NCBI RefSeq assembly: GCF_003053845.1
Contig: NZ_QAYG01000004.1
Span: forward strand, 1-64,000
DNA from: Breoghania corrubedonensis
GTDB lineage: Bacteria > Pseudomonadota > Alphaproteobacteria > Rhizobiales > Stappiaceae
Length of the DNA: 64,000 bases
Direction of reading: 5' to 3'
Made by a program: the position numbers and the translations under genes. Positions within the stretch are counted from its first letter, which is position 1. Each line of letters starts with the position of its first letter. The notes beneath the pieces are model-generated. The model worked only from the letters and a program-made list of their open reading frames with translations. It had not been told where the DNA came from and made no database searches. This document shows, in pieces, positions 44,813 through 54,319 of this stretch.

Positions 44813-46018
44813 CTAAGCGCCGGCAACCATCTCCACAGTATCAGCGCCTTCGCCGTCCCCAACGTCCTCAGGCAGATCGATCAGGACAGTCTTGCCATGC
44901 GCGAATGCGAGCGCGAGCCGGCCATGCTTCAGCTTGAGAGCCGCCTGGCCGAACAGTTCACCGCGCCAGCCCTTCATGGCCGCCACATCCGCGTCGTCGT
45001 CGGATGCGATCTGCTCCAGCTCATCAACGGTCGCAACCACTTTGGCGGCAACGCCATTCGCCTCGCAGACGAGCTTCAGCAGAACCTTCAGAAGTTCGAC
45101 CGCGGCCGCGGAACCTTCCGCCTGCGGTCGCCCCCGCGGAACAGGCGGAAGCTCCTTTTTGGGGATTGCCAGAGCCCGCTCGACCGCACCTATGATGTCA
45201 TCGGCCACCCGCGAACGCTCGAATCCACGCGGGATCGTTCTGAGCGACCCGAGCGCGGTCGCATCGCGTGGTTGCTGCGCGGCAATCTCGTAGATGGCCT
45301 CGTCCTTCAACACGCGGCTGCGCGGCACGTCACGGCGTTGGGCCTCTTCCTCTCGCCAGGCGGCGACTTCCATCAACACCGCAAGCTCAAGCGGTTTGCG
45401 CACGCGCATCTTGAGCCGCTTCCAGGCGTTTTCAGGCGCCATGCGATAGGTTTCGGGCGAGGTCAGGACCTCCATTTCCTCCGAAACCCAATGAGCCCGG
45501 TTCTGCTCTTCAAGATTGGCCTTCAGGAACAGATAGACATCCCGCAGATGCGTCACGTCCGCCAAAGCGTAGACGAGTTGCTTGTCCGTCAGCGGCCTGC
45601 GCGCCCAATCGGTGAAACGATGGGTCTTGTCGATCCGGTGCCCCGTGATCTTGCCGACCAGCTGATCGTAGGAAACCGAGTCGCCGAAGCCGCAAACCAT
45701 CGCGGCGACCTGCGTATCAAAGACAGGTTGCGGCACGAACCCACCAAGGTGGAACACGATTTCAATGTCCTGGCGGGCCGCGTGAAACACTTTCACGACC
45801 CTTTTGTCACGCATCAGTTCAAAAAACGGTGCAAGATCGAGGCCGTCGGCCATGGGGTCGACGGTTACAGCATCTTCTGGTCCCGCGAGCTGGATCAGAC
45901 ACAGCTTCGGCCAGAACGTGCTTTCGCGCATGAATTCGGTATCAACGGTAACGAATTCAAACTCGGCGAAGCGAGAACAGGCGGCTTCAAGATCGGAGGT
46001 TTTTGTAATCGGCATCAT
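44813..46018 (-). CDS. rnd: Ribonuclease D
   Basis: A 401-residue 3'-5' exoribonuclease for tRNA 3'-end maturation. The DEDDy motifs are VDTEFMRESTFWP, KVFHAARQDIEIVF and QLVYALADVTHLRDVY. An HRDC domain follows (KRLKMRVRKPLELAVLMEVAAWREEEAQRRDVPRSRVLKDEAI). The frame extends to 46243, but the ATG at 46018 gives the family start MMPITKTSDLEAACSRFAEFEFVTVDTEF. Confidence 0.95.
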   Translation of the reverse strand: MMPITKTSDLEAACSRFAEFEFVTVDTEFMRESTFWPKLCLIQLAGPEDAVTVDPMADGLDLAPFFELMRDKRVVKVFHAARQDIEIVFHLGGFVPQPVFDTQVAAMVCGFGDSVSYDQLVGKITGHRIDKTHRFTDWARRPLTDKQLVYALADVTHLRDVYLFLKANLEEQNRAHWVSEEMEVLTSPETYRMAPENAWKRLKMRVRKPLELAVLMEVAAWREEEAQRRDVPRSRVLKDEAIYEIAAQQPRDATALGSLRTIPRGFERSRVADDIIGAVERALAIPKKELPPVPRGRPQAEGSAAAVELLKVLLKLVCEANGVAAKVVATVDELEQIASDDDADVAAMKGWRGELFGQAALKLKHGRLALAFAHGKTVLIDLPEDVGDGEGADTVEMVAGA

Positions 46019-46150
46019 GATCTTGGAGCTATAGCGCAGCTTTTTGGACTTGTCGCCCCTCCGCCTCAAATAAGCCCCATTTGACACGCTGGAAAGACGC
46101 ACAATGTGCGCATACACTCGACGGAAATCAACGGCTCTAGGGGGAAGACA

Positions 46151-46777
46151 ATGCGCACGATCCTGGTCGCGAACCGCAAGGGCGGTTGTGGCAAAACCAC
46201 AGTTGCAACCAACATTGCCGCCGCACTCGCAGCCCGAGGTCACGCGGTTGCCCTGGCCGATGCGGACCGTCAGAAGTCGGCGCTGAAGTGGTTATCTCTG
46301 AGGCCGAAGGCCGCAGCACGGATCGTCGGGCTCAATTGGTGCAAGGACAAGAATCTCGGTGACACCCCCACGGAGATCGACACGGTCGTCATCGATGGTC
46401 CGGGTGCCTTGTCGACCAGTCACGCCGAAACCCTGATCGGAGAAGCCAACGAGATCGTCGTTCCTCTCCTTCCCTCCCTTTTCGATACCGATTCCACGGA
46501 TCGCTTCCTTGCCAAGATTGAAAAACTGAAGAAGGTGAGAAAGGGAAAGGCCGATATCCTCATGGTCGCCAACCGCGTCCGGCTGAGGAGCCAGGCGCTC
46601 GCCCGGCTGGAAGCCCACCAGGCCGAAGCGGGGCGCCCGCTGATGGCCCGGATTTCAGACCGCGCCGCCTATTCGCACCTGGCCTCGGAAGGACTGACGA
46701 TCTTCGATAGCGCCGGCCGCGAGTTCACGCCGTTGCGCAACCAATGGCAACCGTTGCTGCTGGCCCTGGAGGTCTGA
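46151..46777 (+). CDS. ParA-like ATPase
   Basis: A 208-residue MinD/ParA-type protein with deviant Walker A KGGCGKTT, the LADADRQKSALKWL motif and VIDGPGAL. GGGGGAAG precedes the ATG at 46151. There is no ParB partner or parS site nearby, so it is probably an orphan member that positions another cellular cargo. It is divergent from rnd. Confidence 0.88.
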   Translation: MRTILVANRKGGCGKTTVATNIAAALAARGHAVALADADRQKSALKWLSLRPKAAARIVGLNWCKDKNLGDTPTEIDTVVIDGPGALSTSHAETLIGEANEIVVPLLPSLFDTDSTDRFLAKIEKLKKVRKGKADILMVANRVRLRSQALARLEAHQAEAGRPLMARISDRAAYSHLASEGLTIFDSAGREFTPLRNQWQPLLLALEV

Positions 46778-47005
46778 AGGCGCAAACGGGCTTGCCTGTC
46801 ACCACGGGCGAGCGTACCCCGGGCGCATCCGCGTGGTTGCCACCGCTTCACTTCGTCCACACCATGCTCTTGCATTGACAACCTGCCTCGGGCATGTCTT
46901 TTGCCCCGGTTGCAAGTCGCGCGGCCGGTCTAGGCCGCCAGATACGGCCTGTTGAGCGCAACTCAAGCGCAGTCTGACGTCAAAAGCCCAAATACCGAGG
47001 AATCC

Positions 47006-48787
47006 ATGCATCTCTATCGGAGCCACACTTGCGGAGAATTGCGCGAGGCCCATGTCGAGGAGACCGTGCGTCTGTCCGGCTGGGTGCATCGCGTGCGCGA
47101 TCATGGGGGGCTTTTGTTCATCGATCTGCGCGATCATTACGGTCTGACGCAATGCGTTGTCGATCCGGACTCCGAAGCCTTCAAGACGGCTGAGACGGTT
47201 CGTTCAGAATGGGTCATTCGCGTCGAAGGCAAGATCAAGAAGCGCACCGACGAAACCATCAACGAAACGTTGCCGACCGGTCAGATCGAAGTCTATATCG
47301 ACAAGCTCGATGTCCTGAGCGCCGCCAAGGAACTGCCGCTGCCGGTTTTCGGCGAGCTGGAGTACCCCGAAGAAACGCGCCTCAAGTACCGTTTCATCGA
47401 TCTGCGCCGTGAGAGCCTCCACAACACCATCGTCAAGCGCTCGGCCATCATCTCGGCAATGCGCCGCCGGATGGGCGATGCCGGCTTCACCGAATACCAG
47501 ACGCCGATCCTGACCGCTTCGAGCCCCGAGGGCGCGCGTGACTTCCTGGTGCCCTCGCGCATCCACCCGGGCAAGTTCTACGCCCTGCCCCAGGCGCCGC
47601 AGCAGTTCAAGCAGCTGCTGATGGTCGCCGGTTTCGACCGCTATTTCCAGATCGCGCCGTGCTTCCGCGACGAGGATCCGCGCGCCGATCGCCTGCCGGG
47701 CGAGTTTTACCAGCTCGACCTGGAAATGAGCTTCGTGGAACAGGAAGACGTGCTCACCACCATGGAGCCTGTGATCCGTGGCGTCTTCGAGGAATTCGCA
47801 GACGGCAAGTCCGTCACCCAGGAATTTCCGCGCATCGCCTATGACGATGCCATCCGCAAGTATGGCTCCGACAAGCCGGACCTGCGCAACCCGATCGAGA
47901 TGCAGGCGGTAACCGAGCATTTCGCGGGTTCCGGGTTCAAGGTTTTCGCGCGCATGATCGAGTCCGATCCGAAGACGGAGGTCTGGGCGATCCCGGCCAG
48001 GACCGGCGGCAGCCGTGCCTTCTGCGACCGCATGAACTCCTGGGCACAGGGCACCGGCCAGCCGGGCCTCGGCTATATATTCTGGCGCAAGGAAGGCGAC
48101 GGGATCGAAGGTGCCGGACCGCTGGCGAAAAACATCGGTCCGGAGCGGACCGATGAGATCCGGGTCCAGCTCGGACTTGAGGAAGGCGACGCGGCCTTCT
48201 TCGTGGCCGGTGATCCGAAGAAGTTCGCGGACTTCGCCGGTGCGGCGCGCACACGGGTCGGTACCGAGCTGAAGCTGGTCGATGAGGATCGCTTCGCGCT
48301 GTGCTGGATCGTCGACTTCCCCATGTATGAGTGGGATGAGGAAGAGAAGAAGATCGACTTCTCCCACAACCCGTTCTCAATGCCCAAGGGCGGACTCGAC
48401 GGACTGACCAACACCGATCCCCTGGAGCTGAAAGCCTACCAGTATGACGTGGTCTGTAACGGCTACGAGATCGGTTCCGGCGCCATTCGCAACCACTTGC
48501 CCGAAGTGATGGTGAAAGCATTCGGCATCGCGGGTTACGAGGAGGCCGTGCTTCAGGAACGCTTTGGCGGCATGTATCGTGCCTTCCAGTACGGCGCTCC
48601 CCCGCACGGCGGCATGGCGGCCGGCGTTGACCGCATCGTGATGCTGCTCGCGGGCAAGCAGAACCTGCGCGAGGTTTCGCTTTTCCCGATGAACCAGCAG
48701 GCGCAGGACCTGCTGATGGGCGCGCCGTCCGAAGCGACGCCCAAGCAGCTTCGCGAACTGAGCCTTCGCCTGAACGTTCAGGAATAA
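47006..48787 (+). CDS. aspS: Aspartyl-tRNA synthetase
   Basis: A 593-residue class IIb synthetase of bacterial type. The N-terminal OB-fold ([29 protein letters not shown]), motif 2 ([24 protein letters not shown]), an inserted GAD domain and motif 3 ([15 protein letters not shown]) are all visible. CCGAGG lies before the ATG at 47006; the frame opens at 46952. Confidence 0.97.
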   Translation: MHLYRSHTCGELREAHVEETVRLSGWVHRVRDHGGLLFIDLRDHYGLTQCVVDPDSEAFKTAETVRSEWVIRVEGKIKKRTDETINETLPTGQIEVYIDKLDVLSAAKELPLPVFGELEYPEETRLKYRFIDLRRESLHNTIVKRSAIISAMRRRMGDAGFTEYQTPILTASSPEGARDFLVPSRIHPGKFYALPQAPQQFKQLLMVAGFDRYFQIAPCFRDEDPRADRLPGEFYQLDLEMSFVEQEDVLTTMEPVIRGVFEEFADGKSVTQEFPRIAYDDAIRKYGSDKPDLRNPIEMQAVTEHFAGSGFKVFARMIESDPKTEVWAIPARTGGSRAFCDRMNSWAQGTGQPGLGYIFWRKEGDGIEGAGPLAKNIGPERTDEIRVQLGLEEGDAAFFVAGDPKKFADFAGAARTRVGTELKLVDEDRFALCWIVDFPMYEWDEEEKKIDFSHNPFSMPKGGLDGLTNTDPLELKAYQYDVVCNGYEIGSGAIRNHLPEVMVKAFGIAGYEEAVLQERFGGMYRAFQYGAPPHGGMAAGVDRIVMLLAGKQNLREVSLFPMNQQAQDLLMGAPSEATPKQLRELSLRLNVQE

Positions 48788-48856
48788 GTGGGCTGGGCCG
48801 GACCATTGCACCAATAGCGTGGTCCGGCCCACGCCCCATCCCCTTCGGAGCTCGAC

Positions 48857-49927
48857 ATGCGCGTCGCCATATGCCTTCCGCGCAAAATGCATTTCGGACC
48901 GGCCCGCGCGACCGCGATAGACCTGTGCGTACGCGACACGGTTGCCCACTCCCGTTTCCGCGATAACACCATCGTCTTCGGCGAACCGGTCGACGAACCT
49001 TTCGCCGATATCGACTACCGCGCGATGCCCCGCTCCGCGGCCACCTCGCAACGCGCCTATGCCTCAGCTCTTGGCGATGCCATGGCCGCCGTCTCGCCAG
49101 ACATCATCGTCATCCATCAGCACCTTCCCTCTGCCAGCGCCATACGCGCCAAGGTCCGCGACGTGCCCGTTCTGCTCTATCGGCACAACTCGCTGACCAT
49201 CCCGAAGTCCGCGATCAAACGGTGGTTGAAGGGTCGTCAGCTCGCCGCTTTTGACGGGATCGTTCTCGTCTCCGACTTCATCCGAGACCAGCTCGTCGCC
49301 GCCTACCCAAAGCTCGGCAGGAAAGCCTGGCGAGTTCACAACGGCCTGGACTTCGATGCGTGGCATCCCGGCGAGATCCGCGAGAACACCATCCTCTTTG
49401 TCGGCCGTGCGGTTGCGGAAAAAGGCGGTTTGGAAGCCGCAAGGGCACTCGCCGAAGTGCTAGCGGAAAGGCCGGGCTGGACCGCACGCTTCATCCTTTC
49501 CCGGCTGGATGCGGACGCAGCCTATTTCCACCACATAGAGGACGTTCTGAAGCCTCTGGGCGCGCGCGCGACAATCGAGACCGACCGTCGTCATGAGGAT
49601 GTCAAGGCGGCATTCGAGAGCGCAGCACTCGCTCTGGTGCCGTCCATCTTCGAAGAACCATTCGGCCGGACCGCAATTGAGGCCTATGCGGGCGGAGCAG
49701 CGCTCATCACCTCCGGACGCGGCGGTCTTGGCGAAATCGCGCAAGGCGCGGCGAAGATCGTCGACCCTCAATCGCCCTCAGCCCTTGCAGGCGCTATTCG
49801 CGCGCTCATAGACGCCCCCGAACGCCGGGCTACTCTTTCCAGGCAAGGTCGTGAGCGTGGACGTGCGGAGTTCGACATCACCGGACTTGCGCATAAGTTA
49901 GACCACTTATACGCGTCCAATATCTGA
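48857..49927 (+). CDS. Glycosyltransferase family 4-like protein
   Basis: A 356-residue GT-B glycosyltransferase. The C-terminal domain has ILFVGRAVAEKGGLEAARALAEVL and the EX7E-type EEPFGRTAIEAYAGGAALITSGRGGLGE. GGAG before the ATG. It is the first of a small surface-glycan cluster. Donor and acceptor are unknown. Confidence 0.88.
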   Translation: MRVAICLPRKMHFGPARATAIDLCVRDTVAHSRFRDNTIVFGEPVDEPFADIDYRAMPRSAATSQRAYASALGDAMAAVSPDIIVIHQHLPSASAIRAKVRDVPVLLYRHNSLTIPKSAIKRWLKGRQLAAFDGIVLVSDFIRDQLVAAYPKLGRKAWRVHNGLDFDAWHPGEIRENTILFVGRAVAEKGGLEAARALAEVLAERPGWTARFILSRLDADAAYFHHIEDVLKPLGARATIETDRRHEDVKAAFESAALALVPSIFEEPFGRTAIEAYAGGAALITSGRGGLGEIAQGAAKIVDPQSPSALAGAIRALIDAPERRATLSRQGRERGRAEFDITGLAHKLDHLYASNI

Positions 49928-49937
49928 TTTATTTCAA

Positions 49938-50201
49938 ATGCGCCTGATGAGGCTGCACTTGACTGACACCATTCGTTCGATTGGCATCCTGATCTGCCCC
50001 CTTAACCGTCCGACCATGTCAGATCGCTGCCTAGAATCCGTTCTTGCGTTAAGAATACCGGATGGCCGGCGTATCGAAGTCTGCGCTGTCGAGAACGACT
50101 TGGAAGGAAAGTCTCGCATCAGGCTCGCCCGCAGCACCGCGATACTGCGCGCGCTAACGCTATCCACGACGAAGTGTTACAACACAATCGACGGACACTG
50201 A
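49938..50201 (+). pseudogene. Remnant of a GT2 glycosyltransferase
   Basis: An 87-codon frame whose DTIRSIGILICPLNRPTMSDRCLESVLALRIPDGRRIEVCAVENDLE aligns with the N-terminus of the next intact gene (SPQTIGVMICTAHRPNMLRRCIDSILAQQVPEGWRFEICVVENDAE). After SR it jumps to IRLARSTAILRAL, which resembles IPIARNRTLEVAL about 28 residues further on in the intact protein. So it has an internal deletion and then stops before the DxD region. A decayed duplicate. Confidence 0.75.
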
Positions 50202-50581
50202 TCATACCCCCAAACGTTTACGTCAAAATCGAAGAGATCAACGTAAACGGCGCGAATGCTACCGCAGTGCGAATACGCCGTATCACGCGATAAAAACGGG
50301 CCATGTCGTGGTGGTTTAAGTCCATGAGGCGGAAACGCTTGGGCGGGGTAGTTCTTACTCGAGCGTATTCCTCCTTTCACAGCTTCGTCATTGCCGTCTC
50401 ATTTGTTGGTCCATACCTGCCCCCACTTACAACGGACTTCGTGTCCAGCGCAGTCGGACATATGTCATTCCTGCACGGGACACCCTGAAGCGGCAACGAT
50501 CAGACGCGCGGGCCTCTTCACGCTGGCATATAGCCTTGATTCGCTGTACGAGCGCAGTGTGACAACGAAACGAGCAGGCTA
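50202..50581. other. Decayed or non-coding region between GT genes
   Basis: About 380 bases, less GC-rich than the neighbours. Short frames here (for example 50303-50488) look unlike any protein family. It may contain further debris of the degenerate gene and the promoter of the intact GT2 gene. Confidence 0.4.
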
Positions 50582-51532
50582 ATGACTTCCCCCCAGACGA
50601 TCGGCGTCATGATCTGTACTGCGCACCGGCCCAACATGTTGCGCCGGTGCATTGATTCCATTCTTGCGCAGCAGGTTCCCGAGGGCTGGCGGTTCGAGAT
50701 TTGCGTCGTGGAAAACGACGCTGAGCCGCACTCGCGCCACGTCGTAGAGGTTGCAGCCGATCTTGGCACCGCGCCCATCCACTATTATCAAGAACCCCGA
50801 CGCGGCATTCCGATCGCCCGGAACCGGACGCTTGAGGTGGCGCTCGCGCGTGGTTACGACTGGATCGCGCTCATAGATGACGATGAACTCGCCCATCCTG
50901 ACTGGCTCGCAAGGCACATCGAGGCGGCTTTGCGATACAAGGCGGATGTCGTCTGTGGCCCGGTCCAGCGCAAATACGAGCAACTCCCGCCGGAATGGTG
51001 GAAAGCCCTCAAGCCGGCGGCAACGCTCGCAGGCGCTGTCCTTGAGGAGGCGCCGACCAACAATACCTTCCTGTCATCCGCGCTCATCCGTCCCGACGGT
51101 TCAGATCTAAGTTTCGACGAACGCCTGACCTTTGGATACGAGGATATCGATTTCTTCCGCCGCGCCCATGCCAAGGGTCACCGCATCGTCTGGATGCCGG
51201 ATGCGATTGTCGAGGAGGAGATCCCGGCCAGCCGCGTCGAGCCGGAGCGGCTGTTGTCGCGTGTGGAGATGCAGGCAACCAGCCTCACTTACACGACCAT
51301 CCTGAGGCATGGATTTTGGACGGCGTTCGCCCGCTTCGCTCCCAAGGCGGCGCGGCGCATCGTTTCCGGCTTCGTGATGATCATCATTGGCCGCATGCTC
51401 GGGCTCATCGACAAACGGCAGGGTCGCAACACCTACTATCGCGCCCGCACCAAAGTTGCCCGTGGCATCGGCAACGCGCGCGGGCTCATGCGCTCCTTCG
51501 GCGACTATTACGGTCGCATCGACGGCAACTGA
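50582..51532 (+). CDS. Glycosyltransferase family 2 protein
   Basis: A 316-residue GT-A enzyme. The nucleotide-sugar domain start TIGVMICTAHRPNMLRRCIDSIL, RRGIPIARNRTLEVAL and the metal-binding DDDE (residues 99-102) are visible, with a hydrophobic segment RIVSGFVMIIIGRMLGLI near the end for membrane contact. Overlaps no neighbour; the next gene starts 26 bases later. Confidence 0.9.
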   Translation: MTSPQTIGVMICTAHRPNMLRRCIDSILAQQVPEGWRFEICVVENDAEPHSRHVVEVAADLGTAPIHYYQEPRRGIPIARNRTLEVALARGYDWIALIDDDELAHPDWLARHIEAALRYKADVVCGPVQRKYEQLPPEWWKALKPAATLAGAVLEEAPTNNTFLSSALIRPDGSDLSFDERLTFGYEDIDFFRRAHAKGHRIVWMPDAIVEEEIPASRVEPERLLSRVEMQATSLTYTTILRHGFWTAFARFAPKAARRIVSGFVMIIIGRMLGLIDKRQGRNTYYRARTKVARGIGNARGLMRSFGDYYGRIDGN

Positions 51533-51557
51533 CAACGCCGGAAACGAGGAAAAGATC

Positions 51558-52574
51558 TTGCGACTGATTCACATCCATCTCGGCATCAAGGGTGGAGCGG
51601 AACGCTTCTTCGTGGCGTTGGTCAACGCGCTTGCGGAGCGCGGCGTCGAGCAGCACGCCTTTGTCTTCCCGGACCGCATCTGGCGCGCCGACATCGAGCC
51701 TGTCTGCACTGTGCACGAAGGCAATTACAGCCGCTCGCACATATCGCGCTACTTCACCAATCGCTCGATTTCCCGGATAGCCCGGGATTTCGAAGCCGAC
51801 GCCTTCATATCCTGGATGCCGCAGGCGAGCCGCTGGATCCCAGCCAAAGGCGACATGCTGCGCGCCGCGCGACTTGGCGACTACCCGGAAAAGCTCGATT
51901 ATTTCGAGAACTGCGACCTGCTGATCTGCAACACGCCGGACATTGCGCGTCATTGCGCGGACATTGGATGGAAACGAGACCTAGAGGTCATTTCGAACTT
52001 TACCGAGACGCAACCCGTCCCCGCACTGGATCGCAAGGTACTGGATACGCCCGATGATGCCTTCGTCGTACTCGGCATGGGCCGGTTCGTCGACCGCAAG
52101 GGCTTCGACACGCTCATCCGTGCAGTTTCGAGGCTCGATGGCGCCTATCTGTGGCTTCTCGGCGAGGGCGAGGAAGAGGAGAATCTGCGCCGGATTGCGG
52201 CCGAAACGGGCCTTGAACCGCGCCTGCGCTTTGGCGGATGGGTAAAGGACCCCGGCGCCCATCTCGCCGCCTGCGATACCTTCTGCATCCCCTCGTCCCA
52301 TGAACCGCTCGGCAACGTCGTGCTCGAAGCATGGGCTGCGCGCCGTCCGGTCGTTTCCACGACCAGCGAGGGACCCGGCTGGCTCATAGAGGATGGCGTC
52401 CACGGCCTGCTCGCCCCCATCGGCGACGACGCAAAACTTGCCGAGGCGCTGGCACGTGTCCGCATTGAACCGGGCCTTGCCGACGCGATGATCGCCGCCG
52501 GCGCGGAGAAGCTTGCTGCCGAATTCTCCAAGGATGTAATCGCCCAGCGCTATATCAAGACGCTGTTTGGATAG
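51558..52574 (+). CDS. Glycosyltransferase family 4 protein
   Basis: A 338-residue GT-B enzyme beginning at a TTG (51558) with GAGGAAAAG upstream, giving MRLIHIHLGIKGGAERFFVALVNAL, the standard GT4 start. ATP-grasp-like donor site motifs VVLGMGRFVDRKGFDTLIRAV and SHEPLGNVVLEAWAARRPVVSTTSEG are present. Upstream in-frame sequence overlaps the previous gene and is not protein-like. Confidence 0.9.
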   Translation: MRLIHIHLGIKGGAERFFVALVNALAERGVEQHAFVFPDRIWRADIEPVCTVHEGNYSRSHISRYFTNRSISRIARDFEADAFISWMPQASRWIPAKGDMLRAARLGDYPEKLDYFENCDLLICNTPDIARHCADIGWKRDLEVISNFTETQPVPALDRKVLDTPDDAFVVLGMGRFVDRKGFDTLIRAVSRLDGAYLWLLGEGEEEENLRRIAAETGLEPRLRFGGWVKDPGAHLAACDTFCIPSSHEPLGNVVLEAWAARRPVVSTTSEGPGWLIEDGVHGLLAPIGDDAKLAEALARVRIEPGLADAMIAAGAEKLAAEFSKDVIAQRYIKTLFG

Positions 52575-52616
52575 GGCTGTCTCCGTTCATGCGGCACCGT
52601 CTGATCGAGATGCCCT

Positions 52617-53315
52617 CTAACCGCGAGCGAAGTAATAGCTACGACGGATCTGACCTCGAGTCTCGAGGCCCTCGGCATGGAAGTACGCGATAAGCGCGTC
52701 GATCTTGTCCTGCCCGACGATGTGCGGATGAAGTTCGATAATGATCTTGTCGACTCCACCAAGGTCCACTGCCGGAATGAGGTCCACCTCCGCCCCTTCG
52801 ACGTCGATGACCATTGCCGTCGGGTTGAAGGCGGTGATGACGTCGGCAAAGGCGTCGCATTGCACAACGGCTTCACCACCGAAATCGCGATCGTAAAGAC
52901 TCGACGAGAAGATATTGTCGTTGAAATAGAATTTGGTCTCCCCTGCCTGGACGGAAACAGCCCTGGTCCGCAATTCCGGATAGAGGCCGTTGAGCGCGTG
53001 GTTCTTCCGGATGACCGCCTCCAGCGACGGGTTGGCTTCATAGGAGAGAAGGTTTTCCGCACCGCAGCGTTTTGCGCAGGCCATACTGATAAGGCCTATT
53101 CCGGCGCCGATCTCGAGAACCCGATCCCCCTGGCCGATCGCCTCGGCAACGAGCGAGAGTTCCTCGTCCTCGTAACGCTCCTTGTAGAGCGCGTTCCGAA
53201 TCTCCTTCGTCACAAACGCGGTATCCGAAACCACGCGAATGCCATCGATGGTGACCGTCTTGACCTTCAGCCCCTTTCGGAGCCGTTCCTTGATGGTTTG
53301 CAACATCGACGCCAT
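52617..53315 (-). CDS. FkbM-family methyltransferase
   Basis: A 232-residue class I methyltransferase with SAM loop VLEIGAGIGLISMACAKRCG, the FkbM-type YEANPSLEAVIRKNHALNG, and VIDVEGAEVDLIPAVDL. FkbM enzymes O-methylate sugars or small molecules; next to glycosyltransferases it likely caps a surface glycan. It is on the opposite strand from the glycosyltransferases. Confidence 0.88.
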   Translation of the reverse strand: MASMLQTIKERLRKGLKVKTVTIDGIRVVSDTAFVTKEIRNALYKERYEDEELSLVAEAIGQGDRVLEIGAGIGLISMACAKRCGAENLLSYEANPSLEAVIRKNHALNGLYPELRTRAVSVQAGETKFYFNDNIFSSSLYDRDFGGEAVVQCDAFADVITAFNPTAMVIDVEGAEVDLIPAVDLGGVDKIIIELHPHIVGQDKIDALIAYFHAEGLETRGQIRRSYYFARG

Positions 53316-53348
53316 TTAACTCTCACTTGTCCTCGCTGTGTCGCAGGA

Positions 53349-54254
53349 TTAAGGGCACGTGGCCTGCTTGAAAGTCAGAGCCAAAAAAGAAGCCTCGGCC
53401 ATCGACCGCGTGAGGATTTTGTCGCGGTGTATAGCCAGATTTTCAAGCGCGCTGAGGCGCGTATCGTAAGAAACCCCAGCTTTCTTACGTTCCGAATGGG
53501 AAACCTGCGGCTTGTGACGATTGCGCATATCCCAAAAGAACTCGCGCGTCACCCAATTTCCGAAATGATGGACCTCCACGTCCGAAATGCCCGGCAAATC
53601 GACAAGGTTGCGCACCGCGCGGGCTCCGTAACGGCGATAGCCATGATAACGGTGTTCAAAAAAGCTCGGAATTCCCGGGATCATATGCAGGTGCGTCAGC
53701 GTCCTTTCTCCGTCGGGACGCAGCAGGGCGATGGCGCTCCGGTCGAACTCTATGTGTTCCAGGACGGATTGCGAAAAGACCGCGTTGGCAGGACCTACGT
53801 CGAGAGGTTCATATCCAAGCCGTGCCTTGGCGAAGGTCACAGACGGGGCTGCGTACTCCGCCCAGGTGGATCGCGGCTCGATATCATAGCCCTGATAGGA
53901 ACAATATCGTGTCACCTTCTTCAGGTGGTGCGAATAGGTTCCAGCGCCACAGCCCAGATCAACGAGATCCGGTGCTTCGCCAAAAATTCCCGACGCGCGA
54001 TTGAGAAGGAAGTCGTAGCAGAGAATCCTTGTCGGGCTGTAGGTGTGGACTGTCGGTCCGAATGCCCCGACCAGCCTTTCCACATCAAGCTCCGGTTCAT
54101 AGGGCTCGCAGGCCCCCCGTTCTTGCGAAAGGTTGCCAACGACCCGTTCCAGCCGCTGACAGGCATTGTAGAGAGCTTTGTCGAAGAACCCCAGCGGGCC
54201 ATCTCCGCAAACCCAGTGGAACGAACTCTTCTTATTGAATTGAACGATGTCCAA
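53349..54254 (-). CDS. SAM-dependent methyltransferase
   Basis: A 301-residue class I methyltransferase with LVDLGCGAGTYSHHLKKV, the acidic GYDIEPRSTW motif and VFSQSVLEHIEFD. A long N-terminal extension of about 90 residues has no recognisable domain. Adjacent to the FkbM gene; perhaps same pathway. The methylated substrate is unknown. Confidence 0.82.
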   Translation of the reverse strand: MDIVQFNKKSSFHWVCGDGPLGFFDKALYNACQRLERVVGNLSQERGACEPYEPELDVERLVGAFGPTVHTYSPTRILCYDFLLNRASGIFGEAPDLVDLGCGAGTYSHHLKKVTRYCSYQGYDIEPRSTWAEYAAPSVTFAKARLGYEPLDVGPANAVFSQSVLEHIEFDRSAIALLRPDGERTLTHLHMIPGIPSFFEHRYHGYRRYGARAVRNLVDLPGISDVEVHHFGNWVTREFFWDMRNRHKPQVSHSERKKAGVSYDTRLSALENLAIHRDKILTRSMAEASFLALTFKQATCP

Positions 54255-54319
54255 TTGCAGCCCCCCCTTCAGGCAATACAGTTTCCAGCCTCCAAACGTC
54301 GTAATCGCATCCCTGCAAG

